From Nilaparvata lugens (Eukaryota > Arthropoda > Insecta > Hemiptera > Delphacidae), in contig NC_052516.1 of NCBI RefSeq assembly GCF_014356525.2, forward strand, positions 25,436,070 through 25,500,069: a stretch of 64,000 bases of DNA, given 5' to 3'. The first letter of the stretch is position 1; each line of letters starts with the position of its first letter. Under the pieces are notes generated by a model. The model was not told the origin of the DNA. It saw nothing but the letters and a program-made list of their open reading frames with translations, and made no database searches. Position numbers and translations under genes: made by a program. Shown in pieces: positions 29,990 through 41,908 of the stretch.

Positions 29990-30850
29990 ACAATTATTGT
30001 CACAACCATTTTTTTTTTTTTTTTTTTTTTTAGTAAAATTTTTCAATAATTTTGAAGTTTTGTACCAAGAAAATTGTAATTTACCTACTACCTAGTCCAA
30101 ATCAAGCTGCGAAGTCAAAAATTGTGTCACAGACACTCCCTTCATATGTCATTGTCAAAAGATCAATTGTTGCAGCAATGAAAATTTCACCCCTACATTG
30201 AAGCTGTTATAACAATAAAAGGAAAACTTGGAATAGTGAAAAAATACATTATTTCAAAGAGAATTCAATGCTCTACAAAACTACGATAAGCATCAGTTCT
30301 TATGATGCATTGTTGGAGAGGTATAAAAGCCCTGAAAGAGCAAAACATTGGATAAAAACCTGTTATTTTAACAACTACACACCTTCAAGAGCGAATATCT
30401 CGGGAACTGTTGGGAATATCACAAAATTCCACAAAACAAAAAGTGTAGAGAATTCATCAAGCTTTATTTTTGAATAATTAGTTATATTGGTTGAATGCAT
30501 TGTTCTCAAGATATGAGCGTGGAAGCAAAACGCTGAAAAATGCCATTTTTAAACCACCCTCATCCCCTTAGCATATGAGTTAGGAATGGGGAGTTTTGAT
30601 ATGCTCTCCTCCTAACTAGTCTCAAAAAAGCTGCAAAGTCGAAAATTCTTTTTGAAACATTCCCTCCAAATTCCTTTGTCAATTGGTCTATTGTTGCAAA
30701 AATGGAGATTTCCTTAAAACTGTAGGAATTATCACAGATACAAGCCAAATCTGATATATAATATTCTAAGACAATTGTCTTGACCATTTTTTTAGAAGAA
30801 TTTTTCAATAATTTTGAAGTTTTTTACCAAGAAAATTGTAATTTAACTGC
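29990..30850. repeat. Direct repeat pair plus poly-T
   Basis: TTTTTCAATAATTTTGAAG..ACCAAGAAAATTGTAATTTA occurs at 30035-30085 and 30805-30845, each preceded by a CAATT(A/G)T...ACCATTTTTT segment. The first copy contains a poly-T run of about 26 bases. AAGCTGC(G/A)AAGTC(A/G)AAAATT also recurs at about 30105 and 30628. No gene is seen. Confidence 0.65.
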
Positions 30851-31439
30851 AGGAATTATCACAGATACAAGCCACATCAAACGTTACGTCTGTGGTAATA
30901 TTAATAGAAGTAGAAGAGTTATTCACTAGAAAACCATAATAAGATTGTTCAAATAGGCTGTTTTTTAACCACTGTTGTATTATAAATTATTTTTTGCACA
31001 GAGCTCACTAGTTTTGGAAAATCCTGTTAGATCATCCATTGCTCTTTCTCATCCAATTAAAATATTTAAATAAAAAGCTAATAAAACCTGCACATATATA
31101 GGAACTCTGACCTTTTTGCTTTATATCATCCTTATTTAAAGAGTTTGACAAATTTACGACAGAACTTGAGTTTGTGGCCTAGGCCCGACTTAACATTAAA
31201 CACTGGTGTGCCTTTTGAATGCTTGCTACCATCGGACTTCCCGATGAGTTACTATCATCAATTTTGGAAACGTCGCCTAATATACCAAATAATAATTATA
31301 ACATAACAATTTATCAATATTATGATATACCGGTGTAGATAAAATTCAACAACTTTGTTGAATGAGTCCATGTGCGGAAAGAAGAAATTTTCTAAGAAAA
31401 ACCATATTCATTGTTATTTTTTGCATCAATGAAAACAAG

Positions 31440-31530
31440 CCATTCAAGTAAGTCAATAGTAACACACAATAAGCTTCGGTTGACGTGTGAGGTTCTTTGA
31501 ACCTTTGAATCCTTGAAGTCAAAAGTAATT
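31440..31530 (+). mobile_element. LINE 3' remnant
   Basis: Shares AATAAGCTTCGGTTGACGTG and GAACCTTTGAATCCTTGA with the better preserved LINE C-terminal fragment at 51430-51715, in the same orientation. Too short and diverged to read as protein. Confidence 0.55.
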
Positions 31531-31921
31531 TCAAAAGTTTCATTGTATTATTATATTGCATTTTCATTGTTCTCTTTTGTTTTGAGTGTATTGGATGTTT
31601 CGTATTATTGTACAATTATTTATGAATTGGTGGATTGAATATAAATTATTGTTAATCAAGATGAGGCTGGTAACATTTGAATAAATCTACTTTTTCAATT
31701 TAATTCAACTTATCCTTCATGATCTCTAAAAGTTTTGTTTATTCTGCAAGATATAGTTTTTCGTTTCAATTATAAATACATGTATTCATTAGCATTTGAA
31801 CAATAATAAATTATCATATTTTCTTGAGTGCTAAGAATGAATCATAGGTACCATTCCTGAGTTTTGACAGATAGGAATAAAGGTAACTTACAAAAATGTA
31901 AGTCTATTCCACATGGATGGT

Positions 31922-32202
31922 ATCATAGAGAAACAATAGCATAAGTAGATATCCCATGTTATAGGGCGTGTATGTTGCAACTTTTACTGTTATCTCAAGC
32001 CGATAGTCCACGTAGTTCTTCCCCGTGAAGCTTTATGACGCTGGTAGTCTCTCATATTGTGCCGTTCATACACTCTTACCCGGTCAAAACGGTAAAAATC
32101 GATAATAATCAACAGTAATCGGCTTGAGATAACAGTAAAAGTTGCGACATAAACGCCCTATACCATGGGATAATCTATTTACTCTATTGTTTCTCTATGA
32201 TA
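31922..32202. mobile_element. MITE family C, copy 2
   Basis: The termini ATCATAGAGAAAC and GTTTCTCTATGAT are perfect complements. Long arms include CATAAGTAGATATCCCATG, CAACTTTTACTGTTATCTC and AAGCCGAT. The interior carries CTGGTAGTCTCTCATA in opposite orientation relative to copy 3 (52077-52351), so the centre has flipped between copies. Confidence 0.85.
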
Positions 32203-33034
32203 GTATGCACCCTTTCAACAACTGCTTATCAGAATATTGAGACATCCAATAATATATTGACATATTTTTTTACTTTCTATATTCTTAACTTTTTTCACCC
32301 TTCAGGTTCCTTATCAAAGTTGTCAAAAATATCGGATAAAAAGACGACACAGAACTATACAGAAAAGGTTTTGGTAGGAGTTCAGGAGGAGGTGAATGGG
32401 GGAAGAAGAAGAAGAAGAGAAGAAGAAGAAGAGGAAGAAGAAGAAGAAAGACAGATAAAGGAGAAGAAAGTTCACAGTTCGGAGAATCGCTATTTCAATC
32501 ATAGTACCTACCTAAGTTACATGTATTCGCCAGACATATGATGACATAATATTTTGGAGAAGTTCTCCACACGCGAAGCAACCACTCTGTCCAAAATTCG
32601 ACACGTTTCCTATGTCAATGTCAAACTTATAATGGCAAATACTCAAGTATTACAATATTAGATCCTATCGGTCTTGGACTTATACCCCATTCTGTGCCAG
32701 AAATTCATCTGGAAATATTCGCGCATACTGTGTTGTACGTCCACCTTCACTTCTACTACTTATACTATTATATTCTTCCTATCATCAGCATCACACTCTG
32801 CTCATGGATTGAGTTCTATTTTCTTGGATTGGTAATATTATTTTAATAGATATTCTACTGATTTAGGAACCTCCTACTAGAAAGTAGGTCTTTCCATCAA
32901 CATTTTTCATGATTTCTTGCATTCTTAGAATAGCCATAGCTTACATACAAAGAATAACATTCTTGAATTCTTAGAATTTTATTGAATCAGTCTATATATT
33001 AAATAATGAAAGTTCAAAATATTCAGAAATATAA

Positions 33035-33412
33035 ATAATAAAAACTTGTAGTACCCTTTTTATTCTTTATTCATTTATACAATATAAGTACATTATCAAA
33101 ATGATAGGGAGAGGAAAAATATATATGGTAACCTTGTGCTATTCCTCTCCCAAATTTAGATAACACATAGTCTGGAATAGGTTAAGTCTTGTAGTTCTTC
33201 AATTCACAAAATATTCAGTCCTTAAGTATTTTCACAAAGTAGATTTTCAAACTTAGATGCTTCAAAACTAAACATTGAAGAAATATTTCACATTATTATA
33301 ACTAAAAACAATTGGCCATTTTCAAGTTAAAGTGGGTCGAAACTAGTCGTTGAAATGTTTTAAAGTTTTAGAATGTTTCAAATAAAATGGGTACTACAAG
33401 TTTTATATTGTT
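33035..33412. mobile_element. Foldback element copy 2 with nested LINE tail
   Basis: The ends AAACTTGTAGTACCC (33045) and GGGTACTACAAGTTT (about 33390) match the 9862-10015 element. The inside is replaced by a LINE 3' segment (TTCTTTATTCATTTATACAA onward) that recurs inverted at 34920-35160 and as a short piece at 63370-63410. Confidence 0.65.
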
Positions 33413-34919
33413 TTTTTTTCAATTTTAATAAAGTAGCCCATGAAGTGATTTCAGAAATATAATTATCCTAACAATAAATACAGTAGTTATAAATATTTAT
33501 AATATCATACATGAAATTTTATGAGTTTTGAATGCACCTATGTGAGATTTACGTTAAAGAGTTGGCAGAAATGATAGGGCGACATAGTTGCCAATTCTCT
33601 TTTCCACCGTCTTCTATAGTAGTTTCATATGACTCGTATAGATTATAGATACAGATTCATTTAAAGATTACCATTTATGTCTCACATTTTTCTTGAAGTT
33701 TTTGTTTGAATTGTGTGTTTTTTAGAAATTAATAAATTTCACTTCGAAATGTATGAGCTCTGCAGTAGCCTATACTCTTTGAACATCACCAACGGAATTT
33801 TATTCGAAATTCGGCTGGTACCGTAGATGATGGGAATTTTAATAAAATATTCCATACATCATGGTATATATACTCAATTTTCTCTATAGGGCTATCGAAA
33901 TCATAGAAACACCCAATAAAAGTTTTCAATTAGCCTTTTTTATCCAATCAAATCACATCTAGTTTCAACTCATTACAGCCATTTTCAATTTAAGAGTAGA
34001 CCTACTTGATAACTCTTATTGTGTTTTAATGTACACCCTTTGCCGGTGTTTTTGCCTCACCTACTATAATACTATAATCACTATAAAAGTAATATCTTCG
34101 GCTCTACTAAGAATATTCTTAGTATTCGGCTCTACTAAGAACTTCATACACTTATCACGTGTAGTTTGAAACAAAATTATCATAATCTTTGTTCAACATA
34201 CATCTTTTACTCTATCATTTTCTCTCTTAATGTGTTCTTATTTCCTTATCTTTTATCCTACCATTATCACTACCTACAATTTGCTAAATCATAACTATGT
34301 TTTCTATCAGTTTCAAATCTAGTCAAAACTATATCAGTTTTAGAACTAAAATAATTCAGAAGTTTTTTAGAGTCCCTCCATGTGTTTCATGATTGTCTTC
34401 CAACGATCTATAATATTCTAACGTTAGTATTATATAGATTTTTGTTCTCTTCTATGGGTAAGGACTATTCTACACGCTATAACGTGCTTTAAACTGTTGC
34501 TGGCTCGTTCTAATATGCTTCTAGGTGTAAGTTTAAGGTGTGTTTGGTCAATAAAATAAGTTATCGAGTTAACAGCCGTCTATTCCCATGGCTTTCGCTG
34601 CTTATCATCATAGCAAACCCTAGCATACTATCATTATTCATGGTGATAGTCATGACACTAATAATAAACCAGAATAATTTATGAACTAACTACAAAATAT
34701 ACGTTTTCTCACTCCAAAATGCCAAGCGCACCTTATTGGTTATCACAAAAATAGCACTTCATCGCACAAAAGAAGAATCTATAAGGTTTAGATCAAACTT
34801 TATAAAATTTATAAATCAAGTTATATAAAATTTTATAAATCAAACTTAATAATTTTATAAAGTTTTTTCCGGTAATTCTTCAAAATTATATTTTTAATAC
34901 GTGAATATTTCCTATTTTA

Positions 34920-35160
34920 GTTATAATAATGTGAAATATTCCTTCTATGTTTAGTTTTGAAGCATCTTAATTTGAAAATCTACTTTGTAAAAATACTTAA
35001 GGACTGAAAATTTTGTGAATTGAAGAGCTACAAGACTTGACCCATTTCGAACTATGTGTTATCTAAATTTGGGAGAGGAATAGTACAAGCTTACCTTATT
35101 TTTCCTCTCCCTATCATTTTGTTAATGTACTTATTGTATAAATGAATAAATGAATCTTAA
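34920..35160 (+). mobile_element. LINE 3'-end segment, inverted relative to 33057-33305
   Basis: About 240 bp matches the reverse complement of 33057-33305, including TGGGAGAGGAATAGTAC, TTTTTCCTCTCCCTATCATT and the terminal GTATAAATGAATAAATGAAT. The AATAAA-containing end suggests a LINE 3' UTR. The two copies form arms about 1.6 kb apart. Confidence 0.65.
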
Positions 35161-35572
35161 AATACATATACAGTAATACAGTATATATGAAACAGAGGTA
35201 CCTATTAATTATAACAAATGAAGTACCGGTATTGACTTAATAAATATCTTATATGAGAACATCAGAACAAAATATTGGCTTGTTATAAATACACAGTGAA
35301 GATTACCGGAATATTCATTTATTATAAGTTGAATAATTTAAATTCAAAGTTGAATAATTATTTCATTCTTGATGAGCTATTGAATATGTTACATTATCTC
35401 GATGTGAAATACTAAGCTTATTCAGAAATCAAGGATCGTATAGTCTCAGAGAGAAGATAGAAATTAAAACACACTTTATTCGCTTATCCATGATTATTGT
35501 CAGTTATTCCACAAAACTTCATTTAATACAGGAAGAAGTTAACAATAATCGTTGAATCTTTTTTTTCTAGAT

Positions 35573-35835
35573 CTTCATGGATTATTTCTACTCAACTAGG
35601 TCCTACAGATTCAGGTGGGCTCCGAACCAACGACATATAAATCAGCACCTGTTGGTTTTTCAGGTGATGGAACCGAGAGTTCACTTCAGAGAGGCTTGCA
35701 AGAAGACCAAAGAGGACAGAGAGAGGGAAAGAGAGAGAGGCAAGACGGCACCCTCTATCAAATTCGAGACTTTGGCCAAAGCGTTACAAGTTTCAGTCAC
35801 TTCTGCCAGAAGAGCAGAGGCTAGATCTATCTCTG
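35573..35835 (+). CDS. Candidate coding exon / alternative first exon
   Basis: A strong acceptor-like TTTTTTTTCTAG precedes 35573 and a second, TTGGTTTTTCAG, ends at 35663. The donor is TCTCTG|GTAAGT at 35835. The open frame has ATGs at 35577 and 35667. From 35667 it reads MEPRVHFREACKKTKED, an Arg/Glu run, then IKFETLAKALQVSVTSARRA, exiting in phase 1. The first 90 bases include reversed SINE family B sequence (about 35595-35640), so 35667 is the more likely start. An alternative frame from the second acceptor stops at 35824. The protein family is unknown. Confidence 0.45.
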
Positions 35836-35859
35836 GTAAGTTAATTAGTATTCATTAAT

Positions 35860-36779
35860 TTATAACATTATATTATGATTCAATTTTCCACTCATATTAT
35901 ATAATTTAATTCATATTATATCATTTTTTCCATATAAGCCTATTCTTACTTATATTTTACACTATTCACTCATTATTGAACATTTAATTAATTGAAATTG
36001 AAATTATCTTTATTCTTCTTCTTAGAAAGTACAAACAGAATACAATATACATATAGGTACAAAACTTGGAGAAGGTTTCTCACATGGGCAAAGCCATTAA
36101 TGAGTTTTTATAATTACTAGCCGTCAGGCTCGCTTCACTCGTCATATACGTATAGCCAGGGGGCTCCACCCCCTGGACCCCCGACTGGATCGTCCAAAAA
36201 TGAGATCAGCGGGCTCGCTTCGCCTGCATTTTTCATTAGAGCATGCTTCATTTCATCAGAAAGTCAAAGTACTGAGAAAACACAGAAAAGCTGAGAAAAA
36301 CTTTGGAAAAACGCTGATTTTGGGCGTAACTTTGATGAAATATTAAAGTCACCTCATCACAACATTTTTAGACCCTAGCTAAACCTCTGTACCAAATTTG
36401 AACATTTTCTGTCTATTACTTGATGAAAGAATTAAGAAAACGCAAAAAACTGCTAATTTTGGGTGTATCTTTGGCTTTATTTCAAATTCCTTCTAACACA
36501 ACATTATTACACCCTAGCTGATCAAAATTTGAACATTTTCTGTTCATTTGTTCTCGATAAAGCTGAGAAAACGCTGGAAATACGCAGATTTGGGACGTAT
36601 CTTTTGAAATTTTTCCAAATCCGTTCTTAGTGCGCCTCTAAAGGGCCAATACCTACCAAATTTGAACGTTTTTGGTCCGGTAGATTTTTAGTTCTGCGAG
36701 TGAGTGAGTGAGTCAGTCAGTCAGTAAGTGCCCCATGAGTGCCATTTCGCTTATATATATATATATATATATAATATAT

Positions 36780-36829
<50 letters not shown>

Positions 36830-38574
36830 TTGACAATATTTCACTTTTTATTCGAGCATTGCATTGCAGTTTTGTATGGCTACATCATTCACATGCATTT
36901 TCATACCTACCGTATGGTATTTCAAAAGTAGTGTTGATAATGTGACTATTCAGCCACAAACTGCAGTCAATTAGGCATACTAACGATTTAACTTCTCAGT
37001 AGTCTACATATTCCAAAATTCATATTTTTATGAATGATGGAATATATGATATACCTACGTCTTAAAAAAGCATGGCAATGAGAAGTTTCTTGAAATTGGA
37101 AGTACACTTGAAACTCCCTTGACGGTTGAAGTTCTCGTCTTTTTGTGAGATACGTACGGTACTGAAAAGCAGAGAAATATTGATATTTGCTATGGCATCA
37201 TTAATTAAGAACGAAAAAATGATAAGTGATTAATTCATTCTTCATACGGTATCTATTCTTAACCATATTTATAAACTCATATTTACTTTTAACATTGAAG
37301 TAGAAAAGAAAATTAACTAGATCTTGTTTACCGCGGATAAATGAATGTAAAATTGAATGAGGAGTTTGGTAGGTGTTTTGCCGTAAAAACCAGGAGATAT
37401 GGTGTGAACGGCAATTAAATTCCGTGTGCAAAACCTGTACAAAACATCTGGTGAGTATCATAAGGTTTATTACACGCAAGTTTCTCACTTCTCTCTAACT
37501 TTCTCTCTCTCATCCTTCTAGCTCTTTTCCCTTCTATCCTTTCTACCACACACTCTTCAACTCTCCCACTCACTCTATCACTGTCTCTTTCACTCTCTCC
37601 CTCTGTCTATCACTGCTTCGTTCATTTTCTCCGTCATTTTGTTCCCCTCTAATTTCTCACCCATCAACAACTCAAGTCAACGGCACCTAGAATATTTTAT
37701 TGTTTTCCCAGTTCCTACTTTTTAAAGTACTGCGATGCCAAACAAACTAATCACCAAACGTTTTTCCTTCAGTTTTCCACTGTTTTCAGACAGTATTTCC
37801 ACCTTTTCCTCCAGGTTTTCCATAGTTTTCACAGTGTTCCCCCTTCGTTGTTTTCCTAGTTAGATACCAACACAAAAATCAAACATCAGAACTTTGGTTG
37901 CAAGGAGTCAGGGATTTTGTGAGTTCAGTACGTTAGTCTGTAGCTGTAAGGACAATTTGTTTTCTCAGTTTTTGATTTGAGCTTGTTTGTGATAGTACAG
38001 TTTGTTATACAATCGTATGATATTCTTTTAAGCTTTAATAGGATCTTCCATAGTTAGCAACAGATTTACAAAGTGTTGATTTGTAATTGAAACTCCATTA
38101 TAACAAGCAGGACTTATTTCCGGTGACAAACTATTTCCAATCAAAATTTGAATCAATTCATGATTATTATTTTAGAATTTTTCACTATAAAACACAGTGC
38201 AGGTGAATACAACCATTAAAAAGGTAGGCAGGATAACTCATTATTAGGAACGTTCTACAACATTTTCAATGTGAAAATATACGCGTTGCAGTGAATATAT
38301 TTTATCATTACCCCACATGAATACTGTGGTCTATTCTTCGAGGCAGAGAATATTATTTCAGCTTGCAGTGACGGTTTTGCATCAAGACAGTGTTGAATTT
38401 TCCTTATCATTTTACAACATGAGCCATTAGATTCCGTATGAACATCATAATATAGTTATAGTCTGCTAGTTGCAAAAATAATTTTGTTAAACACAGTCGA
38501 TTTAAATAAGAAAGAAAGTGTTATTTATTGCTGAAAATATACAAAAATTCAATAAAAGTATTTGTGATGTGGAA
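35860..38574. other. Gene-free stretch and probable 5' UTR/promoter of next exon
   Basis: Holds the dispersed repeat at 36115-36830, a CT-rich tract at 37490-37670, and a stretch just upstream of 38575 that would be 5' UTR. An in-frame stop at 38503 precedes the ATG at 38575. Confidence 0.4.
36115..36830 (+). repeat. Dispersed repeat with GGGGG/CCCCC core, GAGT/CAGT minisatellite and TA tail
   Basis: Begins TAGCCGTCAGGCTCGCTTC, then GGGGGCTCCACCCCCTGGAC. CCAAATTTGAACATTTTCTG-like blocks repeat three or four times (36390, 36530 and 36655). The element ends with (GAGT)n(CAGT)n, CCATTTCGCTT and a (TA)n run of about 70 bp. The ordered structure, ending in TATATATA, marks a transposable element; I cannot name its class. 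Confidence 0.6.
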
Positions 38575-38668
38575 ATGCAGAAAAATGCAGATCCATCTTT
38601 AAAAAAAGCAGTAAGATCAATATCGGCAATGAAATGGAGAGACCAGAAATCCCCATGGCAGAAACCTG
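38575..38668 (+). CDS. Candidate alternative first exon
   Basis: ATG at 38575 (context GGAAATGC) opens MQKNADPSLKKAVRSISAMK and then WRDQKSPWQKP, ending CCTG|GTGAGT, a near-consensus donor, in phase 1. No acceptor is evident just upstream; a stop in frame at 38503 and AT-rich leader sequence fit a first exon. The basic peptide has no known domain. It has the same exit phase and final G as the other candidates in this region. Confidence 0.5.
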
Positions 38669-38879
38669 GTGAGTTTTTCTATTATTTTTTCTTTCTAAAT
38701 AATCAAATTATTCAACATGAATTGTCAATTCATCGGATTGTGTCAAAAAAATGGACCCATGTCTACCCCATGCTACCTCGGGCTATCAATTCAGCCCCGA
38801 TAAAACAATACTGGAAAAGGTTGCATACCTAATGACCCTTTTTCGGTTGCCTATTGTCATTTATGAGTTGTAAAATTTC

Positions 38880-39000
38880 TTCCTGGTGGTTCGGAACACA
38901 CCTAAAGCTCTAGATCAACTCATCTGTCATCATCATCCTTCACATTACCCACGCACAAAAGACTAGAGCATAATATGAGGTCATCATCCTTAAAAAAATA
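38880..39000 (+). mobile_element. SINE family B, copy 2
   Basis: GGTGGTTCGGAACACACCTA, then CTCTAGATCAACTCATCTGT, CATTACCCACGCACAA and GAGGTCATCATCC, ending in an A-rich tail. It is collinear with the copies at 4375 and 53065. Confidence 0.65.
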
Positions 39001-40014
39001 ATACGAATACATTCCAAAGATGCTTTTATAGAGTATTGTATACTCACTATTGAGTATTGTATTATATAGTATTGTACTTGCTACTCAAATTATTCACCTT
39101 CCAGGAGGGGGAGCCCACCCCCGCTACTCATAGACGCACTTCCTCCCACCCTAAATTAAGGAAAATTCGGCTTCTACCCCTCTCCTTTATGAAAAAAATG
39201 TCGTCTGTAGTAATTTAAAACACCGCAAAGCGTTTTTGGACCCCCTCTCCAGGATTTGATTCTGGGACCCTACCCCCCAAAGAATTCCAAGGAAGCCGTC
39301 TGCGTACCCGTCCATCCCTGTTGGTACACCTGCTTCCAGGAAACTTATAATGAATAATAAGAACTGTCTACTAAAAAAATAAGATCTCCAAATCAAGTAA
39401 CAAATAATAATTTTTACCAATCATAAAAAGCCAGTTGATTAATTTCTTCAACAATCTCCTTGACCTATTTATTGCTGGTTTAAAAGATTTGGGAGATTCT
39501 ATTGAACTTCACGCAATGAAAAACTAATTTATGATCAAATCTGTGACCAATTGGTGGAAAATCTTGTTACCAGCCTATTGATCATCCTTTGAAAAGTCTC
39601 TTTTGTCAAAAGTGGTTTAGAATCGAGGTTTATGAGATCGACAACAATGCAGCCTTTTACACAAATTCATGCCGATTTTGCATGTCAAAATTCATCAGCT
39701 GTAATCGAGCTTTAGTCTGAAGAGGTGTGATTTTCAGTTATCAGTGGTTATTTCGTCAACTACCGTACTTCATCGTATCCTGAACAGGTCATAAAGGAGC
39801 TCATAAAATTCGAGTACGTGTTTAATCTATATTGATATTTTTCAAATTATTTTTTTATATTTATTAATTATTCATATTATATAATAATATATTACATATA
39901 TTTATTAATTATTCTTTATTTTCATTACTCTTTCATATTTCCAAATACAGTAATTAGCCCTATTTTTCTAATAGGCTACCCCACTTGACTCTTGTCATAG
40001 GCTTAGTGGGTGAC

Positions 40015-40215
40015 TTCAGTTCTACCTACTTATTGATTCTCGATGTCAGTTTACTGGTTTGTTTGTACGTTAGATGATAACTTTCGAATGCTTTAATAAA
40101 TCACTTTAGTTTTAATAAATCACTTCAGTTCTACCTACTCATTGATTCTCGATGTCAGTTTACTGGTTTGTTTGTGCGTATGATAACTTTCGAATGCTTT
40201 AATAAATCACTTCAA
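40015..40215 (+). repeat. Tandem duplication, about 112 bp
   Basis: Two copies share TTGATTCTCGATGTCAGTTT and TGATAACTTTCGAATGCTTT, differing by a few bases and a small indel. Confidence 0.8.
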
Positions 40216-41237
40216 TAACTTTAATGCTTTTATTTTAATTCTATCAAAATTAGGGAGAGAAAAAGTTATGGGTTTATCCTGTTGATTCTCTGCCAATCAT
40301 TAACTTGATATTTTGATTGTGGAATGTATGAATGAATCAACTTCAAATTTTCAACGCATACTCTTTGAAGCATTATAAAGATCGAGTTCGTTGGCCAAAA
40401 AAATTGACACACTCCTTCCTCCTTTTTGAGGATATAACAAGGATAACATTGAAAGTGCACCAGGAACGAATTTGTAGTAATTTGTTACTGGCTTAGTCCA
40501 TCTATCAGCTGGATTATTATTAAGTTGTTTGGATTATACAATTTTGAATAACTCCTTTATCCTTTGTAAGGTACAAAAGAATGCATGCTCAATACCCCTA
40601 TATTTTATATTAATGTACCGTAATCAATAATCACGAGAGAAAAATCATGTTAAGGTGAAAGTCATCAAAGAATATTGTAAATCGATTCCAAACTGATATT
40701 TCAAAAGAACTGTTGAAATGTTATCAGTGACGTTTCGAGCGAGTTCTCCAGCCCAAAGGAAGAAATTCATGAAAAATTCCCAAGGTTCATGTAAGATTCA
40801 AGATTCAAGAATTTTCTAATATTAATATATCTAAGAATTCCATATTACCCGATAATTGAGAAGATTCCTTAACCATACAAAAACCTTTTAATTTGATGGT
40901 TTGTTTTATTGAACACAAATAATTATTCACCTTGATCTGTATTTTTGGAGCTTACTAGAATATTACTAGAACTCCAATGAAGTACGGTATAAATTATTAT
41001 TGTCTTGATTATCAAAACACTAAACTTGTTGATCGTTTTGATAGCTTCTAATTATTCGTTATCTTCTGAATATTCATCATGCGAAACGGAACTGAGACAA
41101 TGCAACATTACAATGATAGAAATGATTTAGACAACGAACTGCAAATCTCATTCCATCATTTCAATTTGCAACAAATAAATAATTTGAACAGGCCTATATG
41201 ATCATAAGATTCATAATATTTGAAAGCTAACAATCTA

Positions 41238-41545
41238 TTATTATTATTTAACGAAAATCCTAAATAAATGCTGTAAATCACCCCGAAGACTTCTGCTACT
41301 GCAGACATTGACAACAGGGTTAACAGCTAGATGTAAATTCGATGAGAACTACTATCCAAAAATTAGTTGCCAGTCCGGGAATCGAACCCGGTACCTCCCA
41401 ATTGCCAGTCAGGAATGCTTACCCTTACACCAAACTGACAATCTCTGGACAGTAGCGCTCATTTTATACGAAGCCATAGAGGCCAACCAGTTACAGATGG
41501 AATTAAATAGAGAATGCATTTATTCAAATGCTAATTAATATATAA
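41238..41545 (-). mobile_element. SINE family A, copy 2
   Basis: Reverse-orientation copy. The tRNA-like part has TTTGGTGTAAGGGTAAGC and a GGTTCGATTCCCGG-type B box on the minus strand (near 41380). It lies head to head with copy 3. Confidence 0.85.
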
Positions 41546-41908
41546 TTATTATTTAACGAAAATCCTAAATAAATGCATTCTCTATTTAATTCCATCTGTA
41601 ACTGGTTGGCCGCTATAGTTTCGTATAAAATGAGCGCTGCTATCCAGAGATTGTCAGTTTGGTGTGAAGGTAAGCATTCCTGACTGGCAATTGGGAGGTA
41701 CCGGGCTCGATTCCCGGGCTGGCAACTAATTTTTGGATAGTAGTTCCCATCGAATTTCCATCTAGCTGTTAACCCTGTTGTCAATGACTGCAGTAGCAGA
41801 AGTCTTCGGGGTGATTTACAGCATTTATTTAGGATTTTCGTTAAATAATAATTATATATTAATTAGCATTTGAATAAATGCATTCTCTATTTAATTCCAT
41901 CTGTAACA
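41546..41908 (+). mobile_element. SINE family A, copy 3, with extra partial head
   Basis: Collinear with copy 1: TTTGGTGTGAAGGTAAGC at about 41659 and a GCTCGATTCCCGGGC B-box region at about 41703. After the AATCCT/AGGATT-bounded end, the head sequence (AATGCATTCTCTATTTAATT) starts again and breaks off at 41908, a truncated second unit. Copies 2 and 3 form a near-palindrome of about 290-bp arms. Confidence 0.85.

Larger units (their letters stand above)
30851..35572. other. Gene-free stretch with transposon debris
   Basis: Contains a LINE remnant (31440-31530), a MITE family C copy (31922-32202), a GAA microsatellite (32398-32452), an AAACTTGTAGTACCC foldback with a nested LINE tail (33035-33412) and an inverted LINE-tail copy (34920-35160). 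I find no exon with both splice signals. Confidence 0.45.
38669..41237. other. Gene-free stretch
   Basis: Contains SINE family B copy 2 (38880-39000) and a tandem duplication of about 112 bp at 40015-40215 (CTTCAGTTCTACCTACT...GTCAGTTTACTGGTTTGTTTGT). No exon recognised. Confidence 0.5.

Noticed and set aside
35615..35824. Gln/Arg-rich ORF in the second frame of the 35.6-kb exon
   Set aside because: It stops inside the exon before the donor; the Met-Glu-Pro frame passes through the donor.
41380..41720. tRNA-like sequences as functional tRNA genes
   Set aside because: They share a common non-tRNA body with each other and with 3885-4205, so they are SINEs; no sound cloverleaf.
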